Below, piece by piece: positions 24,776 to 36,576 of a stretch of DNA of 64,000 nucleotides. Each line of letters starts with the position of its first letter. Position 1 is the first letter of the stretch. The notes beneath the pieces were generated by a model, which worked only from the letters and a program-made list of their open reading frames with translations, was not told the origin of the DNA and did not search any database. Origin of the DNA: Rhizophagus clarus. Lineage: Eukaryota > Glomeromycota > Glomeromycetes > Glomerales > Glomeraceae. Both the position numbers and the translations under genes were made by a program. Where the stretch lies: NCBI GenBank assembly GCA_015698045.1, contig BLAL01000356.1:1116001-1180000 (forward strand). The letters run 5' to 3'.

Positions 24776-25224
24776 ACATTGATTTTGTAATTGTTTAAGA
24801 TCAAAAAACCTTAATTGGACACCTGTTCTTTGTGAAATTTCTCTTGCTTTTCAGATTTTTTTTACTGCCAAAGAAGGTTAACAGCATTTCGGTTTTTTTC
24901 GAGGGTGGTTAACGCAATTTTGAATGGACCAACATTTTTTTTTCTAGAACTTTTTATGTTTGTTTTTTTAAATTTTGGTTCTAAAGAATAATGAATCTCT
25001 GTGTTAATAGCATCTTTTCCAGTGGCTTATGATTTTTACATCATCAGAATCATGAAAGTCATATGCCTGGATGACTAATAATTTGTCATATTGTCAGAGT
25101 CATCTGACATGAATCACACACAAATCACGCGGCTCGCACAACATAAAAATAAATACGCGATTTGAATTCAAAAAATTTTAAAACTTTTCTTAGTATATCA
25201 TTCTTCTTCCTTGAAAAAAAAAAA
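24776..25224. other. Spacer and upstream region of the F-box gene at 25225
   Basis: No gene. A 12-base A run sits immediately before the start codon. The AT-rich stretch at 25140-25165 may serve as core promoter. Confidence 0.3.
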
Positions 25225-26658
25225 ATGGTAAAATTAAATAACGATATACTTCACTATATTTTTCAGGAATTAAATAACGATGGAAAATCATTACTTTCTT
25301 GTTTATTGGTAAATAAACGATGGTGTGAACTAGTTATCCCAATATTATGGAAATATCCATTAAAATATTTTGATACTAATGATTTTCATTTACTTGTTAA
25401 AAAAAAGAAAATTTTATTAAATATTATTTTATCCCATTTACCAGAAACATCAAAACAACTTATAATCACTCATAAAATCAATATTATTTCGGAAGAAGCA
25501 CTTTATAAAAAACTTTCATTTAATTATATTAGATTTTGTAAATATATTTCTGTTCATAATTTTTTATTAAATGAAAATATTCATAAGCTTTATTTTAGTA
25601 TCTTTCAAATAATATTATTGGAACAAGAAATTTTTAAACTTTTTGTTAGAGAATGTTCAAATATAAGATACTTGGATTTAGGAGAGATAAGACAACCAAT
25701 ATATCAATATCCTGGAGCGGATATTTGTTTATTAAATCTAAATGAAGTTTATTGTAAGACGTACCATGATTCGTCTTTATTTTATGGATTGGCACATATA
25801 TGTAAATTTATAGAAAAGATTTATATAGAATATAAGGACAACAACCCGGGACTTGTTAAATTAATTAAGACGCAAAAACGAATCAAATACATAAAGGTGG
25901 ATGAGATTATAGATGAAGAATTTGAAGAGAATGATGTTGTTAAGGCCTTAGAAGAACAAGCACAATCAATAATTTATTTGAATTTATCAATGCAAAAAAC
26001 TTTCTCATGTATTCTATTTTCAAAATTCGTAAATTTGCAAACTTTAATATTATCAGAAAAGAACTATGTAGAAGAAGAAAAAATTGAGAAGAATCTAACA
26101 GCAGCGGTATATTCTAAACTTCAAGTACTTGAACTTGAATACATGTCACCTCATATGGCAATAAAAATTATTCAAAATACAGGAGGAAATCTTTGGAAAA
26201 TCAAAATTAGAACCATTAAATTCAAACATTCTAAAGAATATATTCAGGCAATCTACAAAAACTGTCCACACATAAAATATGCTTCAATATTTTTAAATAA
26301 CCAGACCTTGGATGAATTGGAAATGTTTTTTACCAAATGTCAACATTTAGAAGCAATAGATATAATTGTAACAAAAAATGAAGAAAAATTAAAGAGTTCT
26401 AAATTTTTAGATTTGCTTATAAAATTTGCACCAAATAATTTATATAAAGTTCACATTGATTATAGATTTTTTTCTATTAAATCCTTGAAAAAATTTTTTA
26501 GTAATTGGAAAGGTAAAAAAATTTTACATTTATATGATCATATAAGTAACTGGTGTTCTCTAATTGAACAATATGATATGAATGGAGTAATTGGACATAT
26601 TGATTGTAGAGGTTTCTGGGATGATGATAATTCTATAAATATTGCATGGAACGATTGA
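25225..26658 (+). CDS. F-box/LRR-like protein
   Basis: Intact single-exon gene of 477 residues when started at ATG 25225 (MVKLNNDILHYIFQELNNDG). An upstream in-frame ATG at 25162 would add 21 mostly hydrophobic residues, but the F-box family starts at MVKLN-type sequences, so the inner start is preferred. The F-box at residues ~1-45 includes LLSCLLVNKRWCELVIPILWKYP, the same signature as the gene at 18438-20078. Downstream are irregular leucine-rich repeats (LQVLELEYMS, HIKYASIFLNN, HLEAIDIIV). A role as substrate receptor of an SCF ubiquitin ligase is inferred from the fold. No lesions seen. Confidence 0.85.
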   Translation: MVKLNNDILHYIFQELNNDGKSLLSCLLVNKRWCELVIPILWKYPLKYFDTNDFHLLVKKKKILLNIILSHLPETSKQLIITHKINIISEEALYKKLSFNYIRFCKYISVHNFLLNENIHKLYFSIFQIILLEQEIFKLFVRECSNIRYLDLGEIRQPIYQYPGADICLLNLNEVYCKTYHDSSLFYGLAHICKFIEKIYIEYKDNNPGLVKLIKTQKRIKYIKVDEIIDEEFEENDVVKALEEQAQSIIYLNLSMQKTFSCILFSKFVNLQTLILSEKNYVEEEKIEKNLTAAVYSKLQVLELEYMSPHMAIKIIQNTGGNLWKIKIRTIKFKHSKEYIQAIYKNCPHIKYASIFLNNQTLDELEMFFTKCQHLEAIDIIVTKNEEKLKSSKFLDLLIKFAPNNLYKVHIDYRFFSIKSLKKFFSNWKGKKILHLYDHISNWCSLIEQYDMNGVIGHIDCRGFWDDDNSINIAWND

Positions 26659-27717
26659 TAATTCTTTGTTATGAACATTAACTATTCAAGTACTGAATTT
26701 GTGTACAAATTAGAACGTACATTTGTATTAAAAAATAATAAATATCAAAAAAGTATATGATTTGTAGTATTTCTTTATTAATTAAAACGATGTTGTTTGT
26801 ACTTGTGATCCTTCGTTCATATGGTTATTTTAAATCATATTCATTTTATATTGTTCTCATGAATGAAAATACCTTCAATCTCGACAGAATAATGACAGGA
26901 ATTTTTCTATTAATCTCTTTTAAGGATCTCAAGCAGACGAAATGTTGAAAAATTTGGCTAATTAAAGAAAATTGCTGTGCATTCGATTATCCAAAATTTT
27001 ACTAATTTACTCGAATAAAAATTTTTTTGTTTGCAACAATAAATTAATTATATACAAATTAACTTGAATTTTGGATGCTATTTAATTGAATTGCAGCATT
27101 TATTCCTCTTCTATTTCTTAAAATCAAAATCAAAAATTTGTCAATAATATGCAATCTATTCTCATATTTGAGGACTACTTACACAATTAATCCAGTTAAC
27201 AGATAATTTACTTAATTAATCATCATCTTAATAAAAAAAAAATCATTTTGGATAAAATAATCCAAGAGCTCTAATATTTTGATTCATAAAATAAAAATAA
27301 ACATACAGTATTTAACACGTGATATAAATAACAAACTTAGCTAAATTTTGGTCAGTATCCTTCGATAATTAAAAAGCAAAGATAAGACTGTTACGATAAA
27401 ACTTTAATTACAAAAATTTCGATCTAATGAAAATGAACGAACTAAATTACATTATTGTATAATCAACAAGATCAGATCGCTCTTAGTAGGCTTGGCGAAA
27501 CTTTTAAAAAAAAAATATACAAAAATTATTGTTTCACAAAAATGCTGAACAAAGTAAATAAAATAAAACCATTATAGTAGTATTGGTATTCTTCAGTTTA
27601 TTTATCTATTGGGATGTAGACATCAGAAAAGTATAATACGTTTATAAATAAGGATAGTCTTTATTGATATAAGACTTTTAGTTACAATAATCTTTCGTAT
27701 TGCACACTGTATAATTA
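26659..27717. other. AT-rich spacer
   Basis: No gene supported. The small plus-strand ORF at 26757-26948 has no recognisable features. Confidence 0.4.
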
Positions 27718-28170
27718 ATTGTCAACTAAAACTGATACAAACAATAAAAACTATATCAGTCCCTCTAAGAAATACTACTTATATTTGTAAAATAAAATAC
27801 TAATAATAAAAAAAAATATGCCAAATATATCCAATATATTAGTGATGTTCAATATTCAATATATTCAACAAAACCAACATATTCGACATATCCAACATTT
27901 GAATATCATCACGTGACAAATTTGATGCTAAATGTGGTGATAATTTTTTTGTACAATAACTTTTGCAGGTATATAAACTTTTTGATCATTTGATGTTAAA
28001 TTTTTTCCAATTAGTGGGAAATAACATAAATCAACATACAAATTTTCTTCGTCGTCAATTTCATCACAGTTATTTTTTTCCATGAATATCTTATCTACTT
28101 TAACATTAGATGGAATCCAAACATATTGTACAACAGATTCGTCAACCTTTAATCTAAACCAAAAGATCTT
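27718..28170 (-). repeat. Inverted duplicate of 1-505
   Basis: Reverse-complement counterpart of the left-edge segment: last codons of the kinase gene plus about 200 bases of 3' flank including the CACGTGAT site. Here the Trp codon that is TGA in the other copy is intact. Confidence 0.7.
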
Positions 28171-31100
28171 TATGACTTCACTAATTATTGTTGCTGCTAA
28201 ATTTTCAACTACAATTTTTTCTTGATCTTTAACAACACGCAATTCATTTATAATACTGTTTAATTTTTTCTTACAATCAACAATAAAAGGGTGCTCATAC
28301 GTAGTATTATTTTCTTCATATATATTAGCAAATCCATAACTATTAAGAATCAAATAGATTTGCTTACGCAATTTTGTTAATGCTTCATGAGCTATTTTAT
28401 CATTTCCAGTACGATATTTGGAAATATTGGTTAATAATGTGGATAACGAAGATGCTTTATTAATAATATCTGATTCAAGATGATAATGTTGTCCCGTACT
28501 TTGAAAATATACTGTTGCGTGAGAAATTATTGTTTCAATAATATGACGTTGTAAAACTGTTTGGATAAGTAATCGATCGTCTCTTTGACTTGTGATTTTA
28601 GTTGGACATTTATAAAGTAATAAAAGCTTTTTGATTTCTTCAATATTAATGATAACATTTTGATTTAAATCTGTTATATACTTCTTCAAGCTATCATTCA
28701 ATTTTGTGATATCATTATTTAAATTCATGCCATAACTTTGATTAGAAACTTCTAATTGATAATTCGATAATTCATTATTCGGCAAGGCATTTTGTTGTAA
28801 ACGTTTTTCTAATTGGTTCGCCAACTTGACATTCTTTTGATATAAATTATCATTCTCTTTTTCTGATTGTTGTAATTGATCGATTTTCTGCTGTTGTAAT
28901 TTAGTATTTCTTTCTAATTCTGCTTGAATTTCTTTTAACTCATTTTGAGAACTTTCAGCAATTTTTTTTAATTTAAGATTTTCATCTTCTATTTGCTCAT
29001 GATTACTTTGAAATTGAATTAATTGATTTTCATATTGATCTTTTAATTCTTGAATATTTGTTTCTTTTTGGGTTAATTGATCTTGAAGACTATTTTTTTC
29101 TTGATTTAACTTATTAATTTGAATTTGAAATTGCTGAGTAGTCATCTCATTTTGTTCTAACTGTTTAGTTAAATTGTTAACTAAGGCTTGTTTTTCATTT
29201 TGTAGATTAGTAATTTGAGCTTGTAAAGTATTTTCTTTTTCAGCTAAATTAAGCCTTAAATTTTGAACATCTCGTTCAAACTTTTGTTGCAAATTAATTA
29301 ACTCCATTTGAATATTTTGATATGCAAATTGCTTTTCTTTTAATTCATTCTGAGAGCTTTGATAATAAGTCTCAGCAATCTTTTCTAATTTAAGATTTTC
29401 ATCATCCATTTGCTTATAATTATTTTGAAATTGAATTAATTGATTTTTATATTGGTCTTTTAATCCTTGAAAAATTGTTTCTTTTTGAGTTAACTGATCT
29501 TGAAGGTTATTTTTTTCTTCACTTAACAGATTAATTTGAATTTGATATTGCTGAGTAGTCATCTCATTTTGTTCCAACTGTTTAGTTAAATTATCAGCCA
29601 AGGCTTGCTTTTCATTTTGCAGATGGGTAATTTGAGCTTGTAAAATATTTTCTTTTTTTGTAAATTCTTCAGTTTGTACAGTTAGATTAAGTTCTAAATT
29701 TTGATTATCTTGTTCAAATTGAGAATTCCTTTGTTGCAAATTAATTAACTCTATTTGGATATTTTGATATACCAATCGGTTTTCTTTTATTTCATTTTGA
29801 GAACTTTGATAATAAGTTTCAGCAATTTTTTCTAATTCGAAAAATTCTTGTTTCAATAGAACGTCATTTAATTTTACACTAGTAAAACTAAGTAAGCGAC
29901 TTGTATAACACGCTTGTAAATGAGTTTCAGTAATAGAATTATTATATCCGGTTGGTACATTTTTATTAAATTCCATAATAATATTGTCTCTTAATTCTCC
30001 ACCAATATCATTAATTGTAAATCCTAAAAGAAATGTAAACCATTCTTTAATAATAGCTTTCACTTCTGATGCAGATGGTCTTCTTAATGGATCTTCATCC
30101 CAACATCTTTTCATCAAATCTATATAACGTTGTGGAGTATTCTCAATAATTTCAGGACGTTCACCTTTACAAATACTTAAGGCAAGTTGAAAATCATGTG
30201 CTCTATTATTAAATGGTGGAATTCCAGATGTAAATTCCCACATAATTATAGAAAAACTATATATGTCACTAGCTGGAGTATAAGGTCTACCTCTTAAAAC
30301 TTCAGGTGCCATAAATGGAATAACACCATAAATATTATCTTTTCCTAAAAAAGATTTTGCAGATTGATATGATCCTAAATAATCACTAATATAAGCTCCA
30401 TACGCGCCAGAAGAAGAGCTATACGCATGTTTACATTCAATAAATAAAATATTTCCATCATGAAAATCACAATGAATAAGACCTTTTCTATGTATCCTAT
30501 TAAGACCATCAATAATTCTTAATAACATAAGTAACTTGTAGTTCCAATCATTTTTTATTTCTGGCAAGCATTCTCTTAGATTACCTTTATTTGCATATTC
30601 CATTATTAGCATGAAATTCGAAGTAACTGGATTTTTCGTAAATCCTAATATGTTAATAATTCTATGTAAAGAATAAATAATTTTCCGCTATAAAAAGATA
30701 ATATTAAGTAATTAGTATAAATAAATTATAATTAAAATTTAAAAAAGATAATAATTAATAAATAATGCTTTATCATACTTGATTCAAAAATTCATTTAAT
30801 TCTTCATCTGAATTATTAAGATGATTAAAACATTTTAGAACTAATTCAGTTCCATTATACGTAGCTTTGTATATAATACCAAATCCTCCTTTATTGAGAT
30901 ATTCAATATTTTCAAATTTATTATAAGGGATCCATTTTAATCTATTTTCAACAATAAATCGATCCATAATTTCATTTCCACTAGTTCCAAATCTGTTAAG
31001 ATTTATGATAAAATAAATTTAGCAAATTTATTCATCACTAATCTTTGGACAAAATTATATAATACCAGCCAAAATTAACATGTGATATTTAAGTAAGGTG

Positions 31101-34100
31101 AAAATAGATTTTTTTTTACAACTGAAAATTTTAGAAACGCAAAAAAAAATGAAAGGAATAGATAATGAAGGGGTGGCGATGACATTCATATGTTAATAAA
31201 TTATCTTAAATTATAAAATTAAATGTATTAATACTTACTCTAAATTCAAATAGAATTATAAGATTTTAATATAATACTAATAAATAATTTTATACTGCAG
31301 ATATATATAATAATTTATAACTTACCAACTAATAATTTCAAATTATAAGTAAGTAAATATAAATGAATAATAAATTAAATATATAATTATTATAAATGTA
31401 ATAAATACTTACAAGCTAAAATAATTAAATAATTTTTTTGAATTAATTTAAATAATATATAAATATTATATATGCTATAAAATATAGTAGAATTAAATTA
31501 TGCTTTATAACTTACGGTCTAAGGCATTTGAATATTTTTAAATAAAGAATTCAGTTAGTTTAAATTATACATATAAAATATTTTGAGTATATTGGAATTT
31601 TAAATAAAATGACATACTGTAACTTACCAACTGAAATATTCGAAAAAAAGATTGGTTAGTAGTTAGTTTTAAAATCTAAATTATTATGTGAATTTATATA
31701 AATGTATCGGTAATTTATAACTTACTATCTGAAATATCCAAGTAATTTTTTATATAAATAATTTAGTTAATTTAAATCATATGTAATTATTATATAAATA
31801 TAATAGAATCAAATAAATAACTCACGCCCTATATTTCCAGGTAATTTTTTAAATAAATAATTTAGTTAATTTAAATCGTATGTAATTATTATATAAATAT
31901 AATAGAATCAAATAAATAACTCACGCCCTGTATTTATTAAATAAATAATTATAAATAAAGAATTTGTTAATTTAAATTAAATATAAATATTAAATAATTT
32001 ACAACTTACCAACTGAAATATTTAAATAATTTTTTAAATAAAGAAATTAGTCAGTTTAAATTATATACAAATATATATATATAATAAAATCAAATAAACA
32101 ACTCACGCCCTATTATTAGACAAATTTTAGAACTTAATTATATACTAAATATTATATAAATATAATGAAATTAAATAAATAACTTACAAGCTAAGGTATT
32201 CAAATAAAATTTTAGTAGCTAGTTTAATTTATATGTGAATATTGTATAATTGAATTAAATAAATAACATAACTTTACCACCTAAATTATTCATAATTTTT
32301 AAATAAAGAATTTAATTAGCTAAAGTTGTGTAATATATTATCTATGTATAATAATCAAATAAATTACTTATAACTTACATGCTAAGATATTTAAATAAAT
32401 TTTAAATAAAAAATATAGTTAGTTAAGTTATATGGAAATATTATAAATAAATATAATAGAATTAAATGAATAACCCATGACTTACAATCTAATAATTTTT
32501 AAGTAATGAATTTAATTTAGATAATATGTAAATACTATATAATTATATAATAAAATTAAATAAATAATTTATAACTTACTACCTAAAATATTCAAATAAT
32601 TTTAAATTAGAATTTAATTAGTTAAATTATATATAAAGCATTACTGTATAACAATAAAATTAAATGAATAATTTATAACTTACTACCTAAAATGTTCAAA
32701 TAATTTTAAGAATTTAATTAGTTTAAATTATAAATAAGAATTACCGTATAATAATAAAATTAAATAAATAACTTACGCCCTGTATTATTAAATTAAATAA
32801 TGAATTTAGTTAGAATGCACAGTAAAATGATATTAAAATTTAGCAAATAACTCACAACTTACATTCTAAAGTATCCAAATAATTTTTTAAATAAAGAATT
32901 TAGTTATAGTTTGAATTATGCAAAATACTATAATTATAACTATGACTGATAAATAACTTATAACTTACTGACTAAAATATTCAAATAAATTTTAAATAAA
33001 GAATTTAATTATTTTAATATTATATCAATACAATAAAATTAAATAAATTAAATAATTAACTTACTATCTAAGGTATACAATAATTTTCAATAAGAATTTA
33101 GTTAGTTTAAATTATAGTTAATTATAGTTGAATTAAATAAATAATCGTTATAACTTACAATCTAAAATATTCAAATAAGAATTTAATTTATGAATATTAT
33201 ATAAATGTGTAATAATAAATCGAATAAACAACTTATAACTTACCATCTAAAATAAAATTTATAAATAGTTTAAATTATATGTAGATATTAACAGGGGTAT
33301 TAAAATATCATCCGAACTTTATAATAATAAAATTAAATAAATAACTTGTAACTTACCGACTAAAATAATTTAACAAATAATTTTTTAAATAAAGGATTTA
33401 ATTAGCCATTTAAATTATATGTAAATATTATATAATAATCAAAATTAAATAAACAACTTATAACTTACAATCTAAAGTAAATTACCCAAATAATTTATTA
33501 AATAAAGAATTTAGTTAGTTTAAATTATATATAAATATTATGTAATTAATATAATTAAACTTACAATCTATATTGTTAAATAAGTAATTTTTTTTTTTAG
33601 GATAAAAATTTAATTGGTTTAAATTATATATAATTATTATGTAAATATAATAATAGAATTAAATAGAAACTTATAACTTACAAACTAAAATAAATTACCA
33701 AATTATTTTTTAAATAAAAAGTTTAGTTAGTTAAATTATAAAACAAATATTATGTAAATAAAATAAAATTAAATAACCTACATTCTATATTGTTAATCAG
33801 ATAATTTTTGAATAAAAAATTTAATTAATTTAAATTATAAATATTATGTAAATATATTAATAGAATTAAATACAGTAAATAGTTTATAACTTACCAACTA
33901 AAATAAATTACCCAAATAAATTTTTAAATAAAATTTAATTAGTTTAAATTATATGAAATATTATTTATGTAAATAAATACAGTAACTTACATCCTATATT
34001 ATTAAATATTTATTAAAAATATAAAGATTTTATTTAGTTTAAATTATAATATAAAGTATTATGTAGATATAAGTAATAGTACTATAACTTACTACAGTAT

Positions 34101-34501
34101 CTGGAATATTTAAATATTTTTTGAATAAATAATTTAGTTTAAATTATATAAATATAATAATAGAATTAAATAAATAGCTTATAACTTACCATCTAAAATA
34201 ATTTTTAAATAAAGAATTTAGTTAGTTTAAATTATATATAAATATTATGCGAATAGAATTAAATAACTTACAGGCTATATTATTAAGTAAATAATTTTTA
34301 AATGAAAAATTTAGTTCACAAGTTGCAATATTTCATCATAATTTCTTAATAAATTTACCTACCTTCTTCTTCAATATCTGAAACTACTGTAGTTTTATAT
34401 ATTGCAAATTTGTTATAAAAATTTAAAATAATTCCAATTTATAACAAATATCTATGTTCATCATACTATATGCCTTTACCTTTTTTACTACTTTGAGCCA
34501 T
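27928..34501 (-). CDS. TKL-like kinase with tandem coiled-coil repeats; 5' part in ~31 microexons
   Basis: Exon 1 34501-34480 (MAQSSKK), exon 2 34386-34363 (VVSDIEEE). Thirty 3-nt exons and one 1-nt exon follow between 34274 and 31239, then exons 30992-30779 and 30687-27928. The coding sum is 3111 nt, 1036 residues, in one frame without a stop. The kinase has NKGGFGIIY, VLK, HCDF in place of HRD, NILF, SDYLG in place of DFG, MAPEVL and CWDEDPLRRP. The missing HRD Arg and altered DFG suggest weak or no catalysis. About 300 residues of Gln/Asn-rich coiled coil follow, in two ~149-residue tandem copies (LEKIAETYYQSSQNE) and part of a third. The C-terminal domain is shared with the gene tail at 1-251. 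The last two exons are certain; the microexon chain is inferred from splice signals and frame. A TATA-like TATATATAGT lies ~80 bases upstream. Confidence 0.75.
31239..34274 (-). repeat. Tandem array of ~100-bp intron units, each separated by a 3-base exon
   Basis: On the minus strand the unit reads GTAAGTTAT..TTATTTAATT..ATTTAAACTAACTAAAT..TTTAAAAATTATTTGAATATTTTAG, followed by three variable bases and the next GTAAGT or GTGAGT. Putative exons, 5' to 3', start with CCT 34274-34272, ATG 34192-34190, GAT 33993-33991, TTG 33897-33895 and AAT 33784-33782. They end with ATA 31728-31726, TTG 31630-31628, ACC 31518-31516, CTT 31415-31413, TTG 31328-31326 and a single A at 31239. GGC units use GTGAGT or GTAAGT donors and ATAG or ACAG acceptors. 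One unit (34093-34100) is irregular with 8 bases between the signals. ACTAAC-like branch sites recur. Intron parts are similar to one another while the three exon bases differ. Confidence 0.8.
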
Positions 34502-34578
34502 TACTGAATAATTAATTATATTGAAAATTCTTCTAAAAACAAGATGAATATATTTCTTTACTAAACGTCTTTATCAGA

Positions 34579-34588
34579 GTATATATAG
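34579..34588 (-). promoter_or_regulatory. TATA-like box of the kinase gene
   Basis: The minus strand reads CTATATATAC about 80 bases before the ATG at 34501. The position suits a fungal core promoter. Confidence 0.4.
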
Positions 34589-35009
34589 TTTTTTATGTAA
34601 CATTATTCATGTGAAATGCAGGTGCCGATTTTAGGTTTCGGATTTATTTATTGCCGTTTTCAAATTTGTTGAAATTGATGTCGATCATCTAAATATTGTT
34701 ATATAGCACGGGATCAAACCAAAATTTTTTTGATTAAAACAAGCATTCGCATAAGTTGATTTAAATCAATATAGTGATATATATTTAAAAGAAGATTTTA
34801 ACGAATAAATAATTGTCACAATTTATTATTTAAAATTTGATTGTTATTTATTCATTTATTTGCTTTAAGTTTCTCATTTATTTATTTCTAAACATCCAAG
34901 CTTCCTGGACTAAAGTCGTAGAAAACTAAGGATTAACTTGAAGCTTTGGATAATAGAATCAATTATTAAGGTATAGTAGCTCTTCCAGTTCCTTATTATT
35001 TTTTTGTAT

Positions 35010-35330
35010 TGTTTTTTTTTTTTTTTTGCTTTAAAATAACACTAACAAAATTTTTTTACTATTTCTATTTCGATTCTTTACACCTCCTCTTCATTCCTTT
35101 ACACTTCTTATTTTTTTTTGTTTTATTATACTTATTATTTTTCATTCCATTGATACTTATTCTTTCACACTCATTTTTTTCGTTCCTTTGCCACTTTTTT
35201 TGTCTCTTTTGTACCACTTTTATCGTTTCTTCATTTCTTACATCCATTATTTTTTTCGTTTCTCCACACTCATTTTCCATTCTTTTACACTTTTTTTCCT
35301 TTATTTTATTTTTTTGTTAAAAACATATTA
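35010..35330 (+). repeat. Polypyrimidine tract with degenerate short tandem repeats
   Basis: About 300 bases almost free of G, built from imperfect CATTCTTTTACACTT-type units of ~40-45 bases (CATTCC..CACTT, TCGTTCC..CACTT). Both strands are open for 70-100 codons only because of this composition, so the ORFs are not taken as genes. Confidence 0.6.
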
Positions 35331-35444
35331 ACAATTAATGAAGAAGTTATAAATATTTAGACAAATAAAATTTTAGTAACGAATCACATAATTAAGGCAA
35401 CATGAATCGATCGTACGTGTGATTAATAATAAATTTACTCAAAA

Positions 35445-35510
35445 GAAAAATAAATAAATAAATAAAACAAATAAAATCATAATAAAATAAAATAAATAAA
35501 TAAATACTGT
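35445..35510. repeat. AAAT microsatellite
   Basis: Runs of AAATA and AAATAA with a few interruptions. Confidence 0.7.
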
Positions 35511-35779
35511 AAAAAAAAGAAAAAAAAATGTTTTAAAGACCATAAAAAACATATAAAATTGAAGCTAATCGGATCCTAATTAAAATTTAGATCATATTAT
35601 AACAAAAAAAAAACTTATTATTATTACTAAAAGAGTTACTAATCATTTAATATTTATTAACATTAGTTATGACTCCAGTTACCAAAAACCGAAACTGCAG
35701 AAAAAAATTTTTCTATAATCATCCAAAACTTTTTATTATTTATTACGATAATTGGTTTGTTAAAAGGATAGTGGAATTT

Positions 35780-36576
35780 TATATATTTCAGAGGCTGTTA
35801 GACAAGATTCACCTACCCTCAAATCTTATGCATATCTGATCGAGTTCGCTAAGAATGATACTTATTCACCTGATCCTAGAATCATTGAAAAAACTGGTGA
35901 CTCACATATGCTTTTCGAAAATCTAGACGTGGTGATGATGATTGTGATGATTCTAACTCAAGTCATGGAAGGGCAAACAATAATCCCAAACAATCATCCT
36001 CCAAATGACTCAACGACAGCCTTCCAAACGATCATCTTCTGAACAATATCTTCAAGCACATCGAAAAAACAAAAACAAGGAAAACAAAACATGGAGGCAC
36101 AGAAATACAACTATCGAGACTTTAAGTATAATAGTATATTAAGTGCTGGAGAAAGTAAGAAAGACAATTGCCTTGAAAAGCCTAAACTCCTGGACGAATT
36201 TCTGATTGAAATTGAAATTTATAAAGTTCTTGCTAAACTTCAGGGTATATATATTCCCGAATTGTTGTTTTATGCCGATTTGTCAAATGCAATGAGCTTT
36301 GTTATGGGAATGACGATTGTTGGTACTATATTGGATCATCATAGGATAAATAACGACTAAAAAATAGAGATATCGCGGCATTAAGAAAAGTTCATAAGTA
36401 CAATGTTCTTCACAACGATATTCGTAAGGAAAATATCTTGATTGATGAAAAAGGATATGTGTATTTGATTGATTTTGGATTGTCAATTCCGAACTGATGA
36501 TGAGAATATTTTTCGTGAGGAGTAATCTCAATTACACCGTTTATTAGAAGCCATATGTAAAATATTTACCATGAAG
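35780..36576 (+). pseudogene. Kinase-like protein, C-terminal part, broken
   Basis: A frame at 36091-36357 reads EFLIEIEIYKVLAKLQGIYI and MSFVMGMTIVGTILDHH. After TAA at 36358 the same kinase-like fold continues in another frame: ALRKVHKYNVLHNDIRKENI, with HND in place of HRD, and YLIDFG. A further shift and a TAA follow before SQLHRLLEAICKIF near 36560. This pattern (small kinase-like domain with HND and DFG) is the one found at the C-terminus of many fungal kinase-like and Crinkler-type proteins. Upstream, 35780-36060 is acidic/Asn-rich coding-like sequence with stops. Not translatable as one protein; assignment to a subfamily is tentative. Confidence 0.65.

Noticed and set aside
31050-31230. 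Additional 2-base microexon (TTTTCAG-TT-GTAAAA near 31120)
   Set aside because: Its inclusion would break the frame that the 1-nt exon at 31239 completes, and the donor is weak.
31239-34274. CRISPR-like or satellite reading of the regular array
   Set aside because: Spacing is irregular (about 80-120 bp), the repeats are AT-rich and diverged, and the only conserved points are splice signals; eukaryotic context excludes CRISPR.
35009-35320. Overlapping ORFs of 103 and 71 codons on opposite strands
   Set aside because: Both are by-products of a polypyrimidine tract with almost no stop codons on either strand; Phe/Leu-rich and Lys/Glu-rich low complexity.
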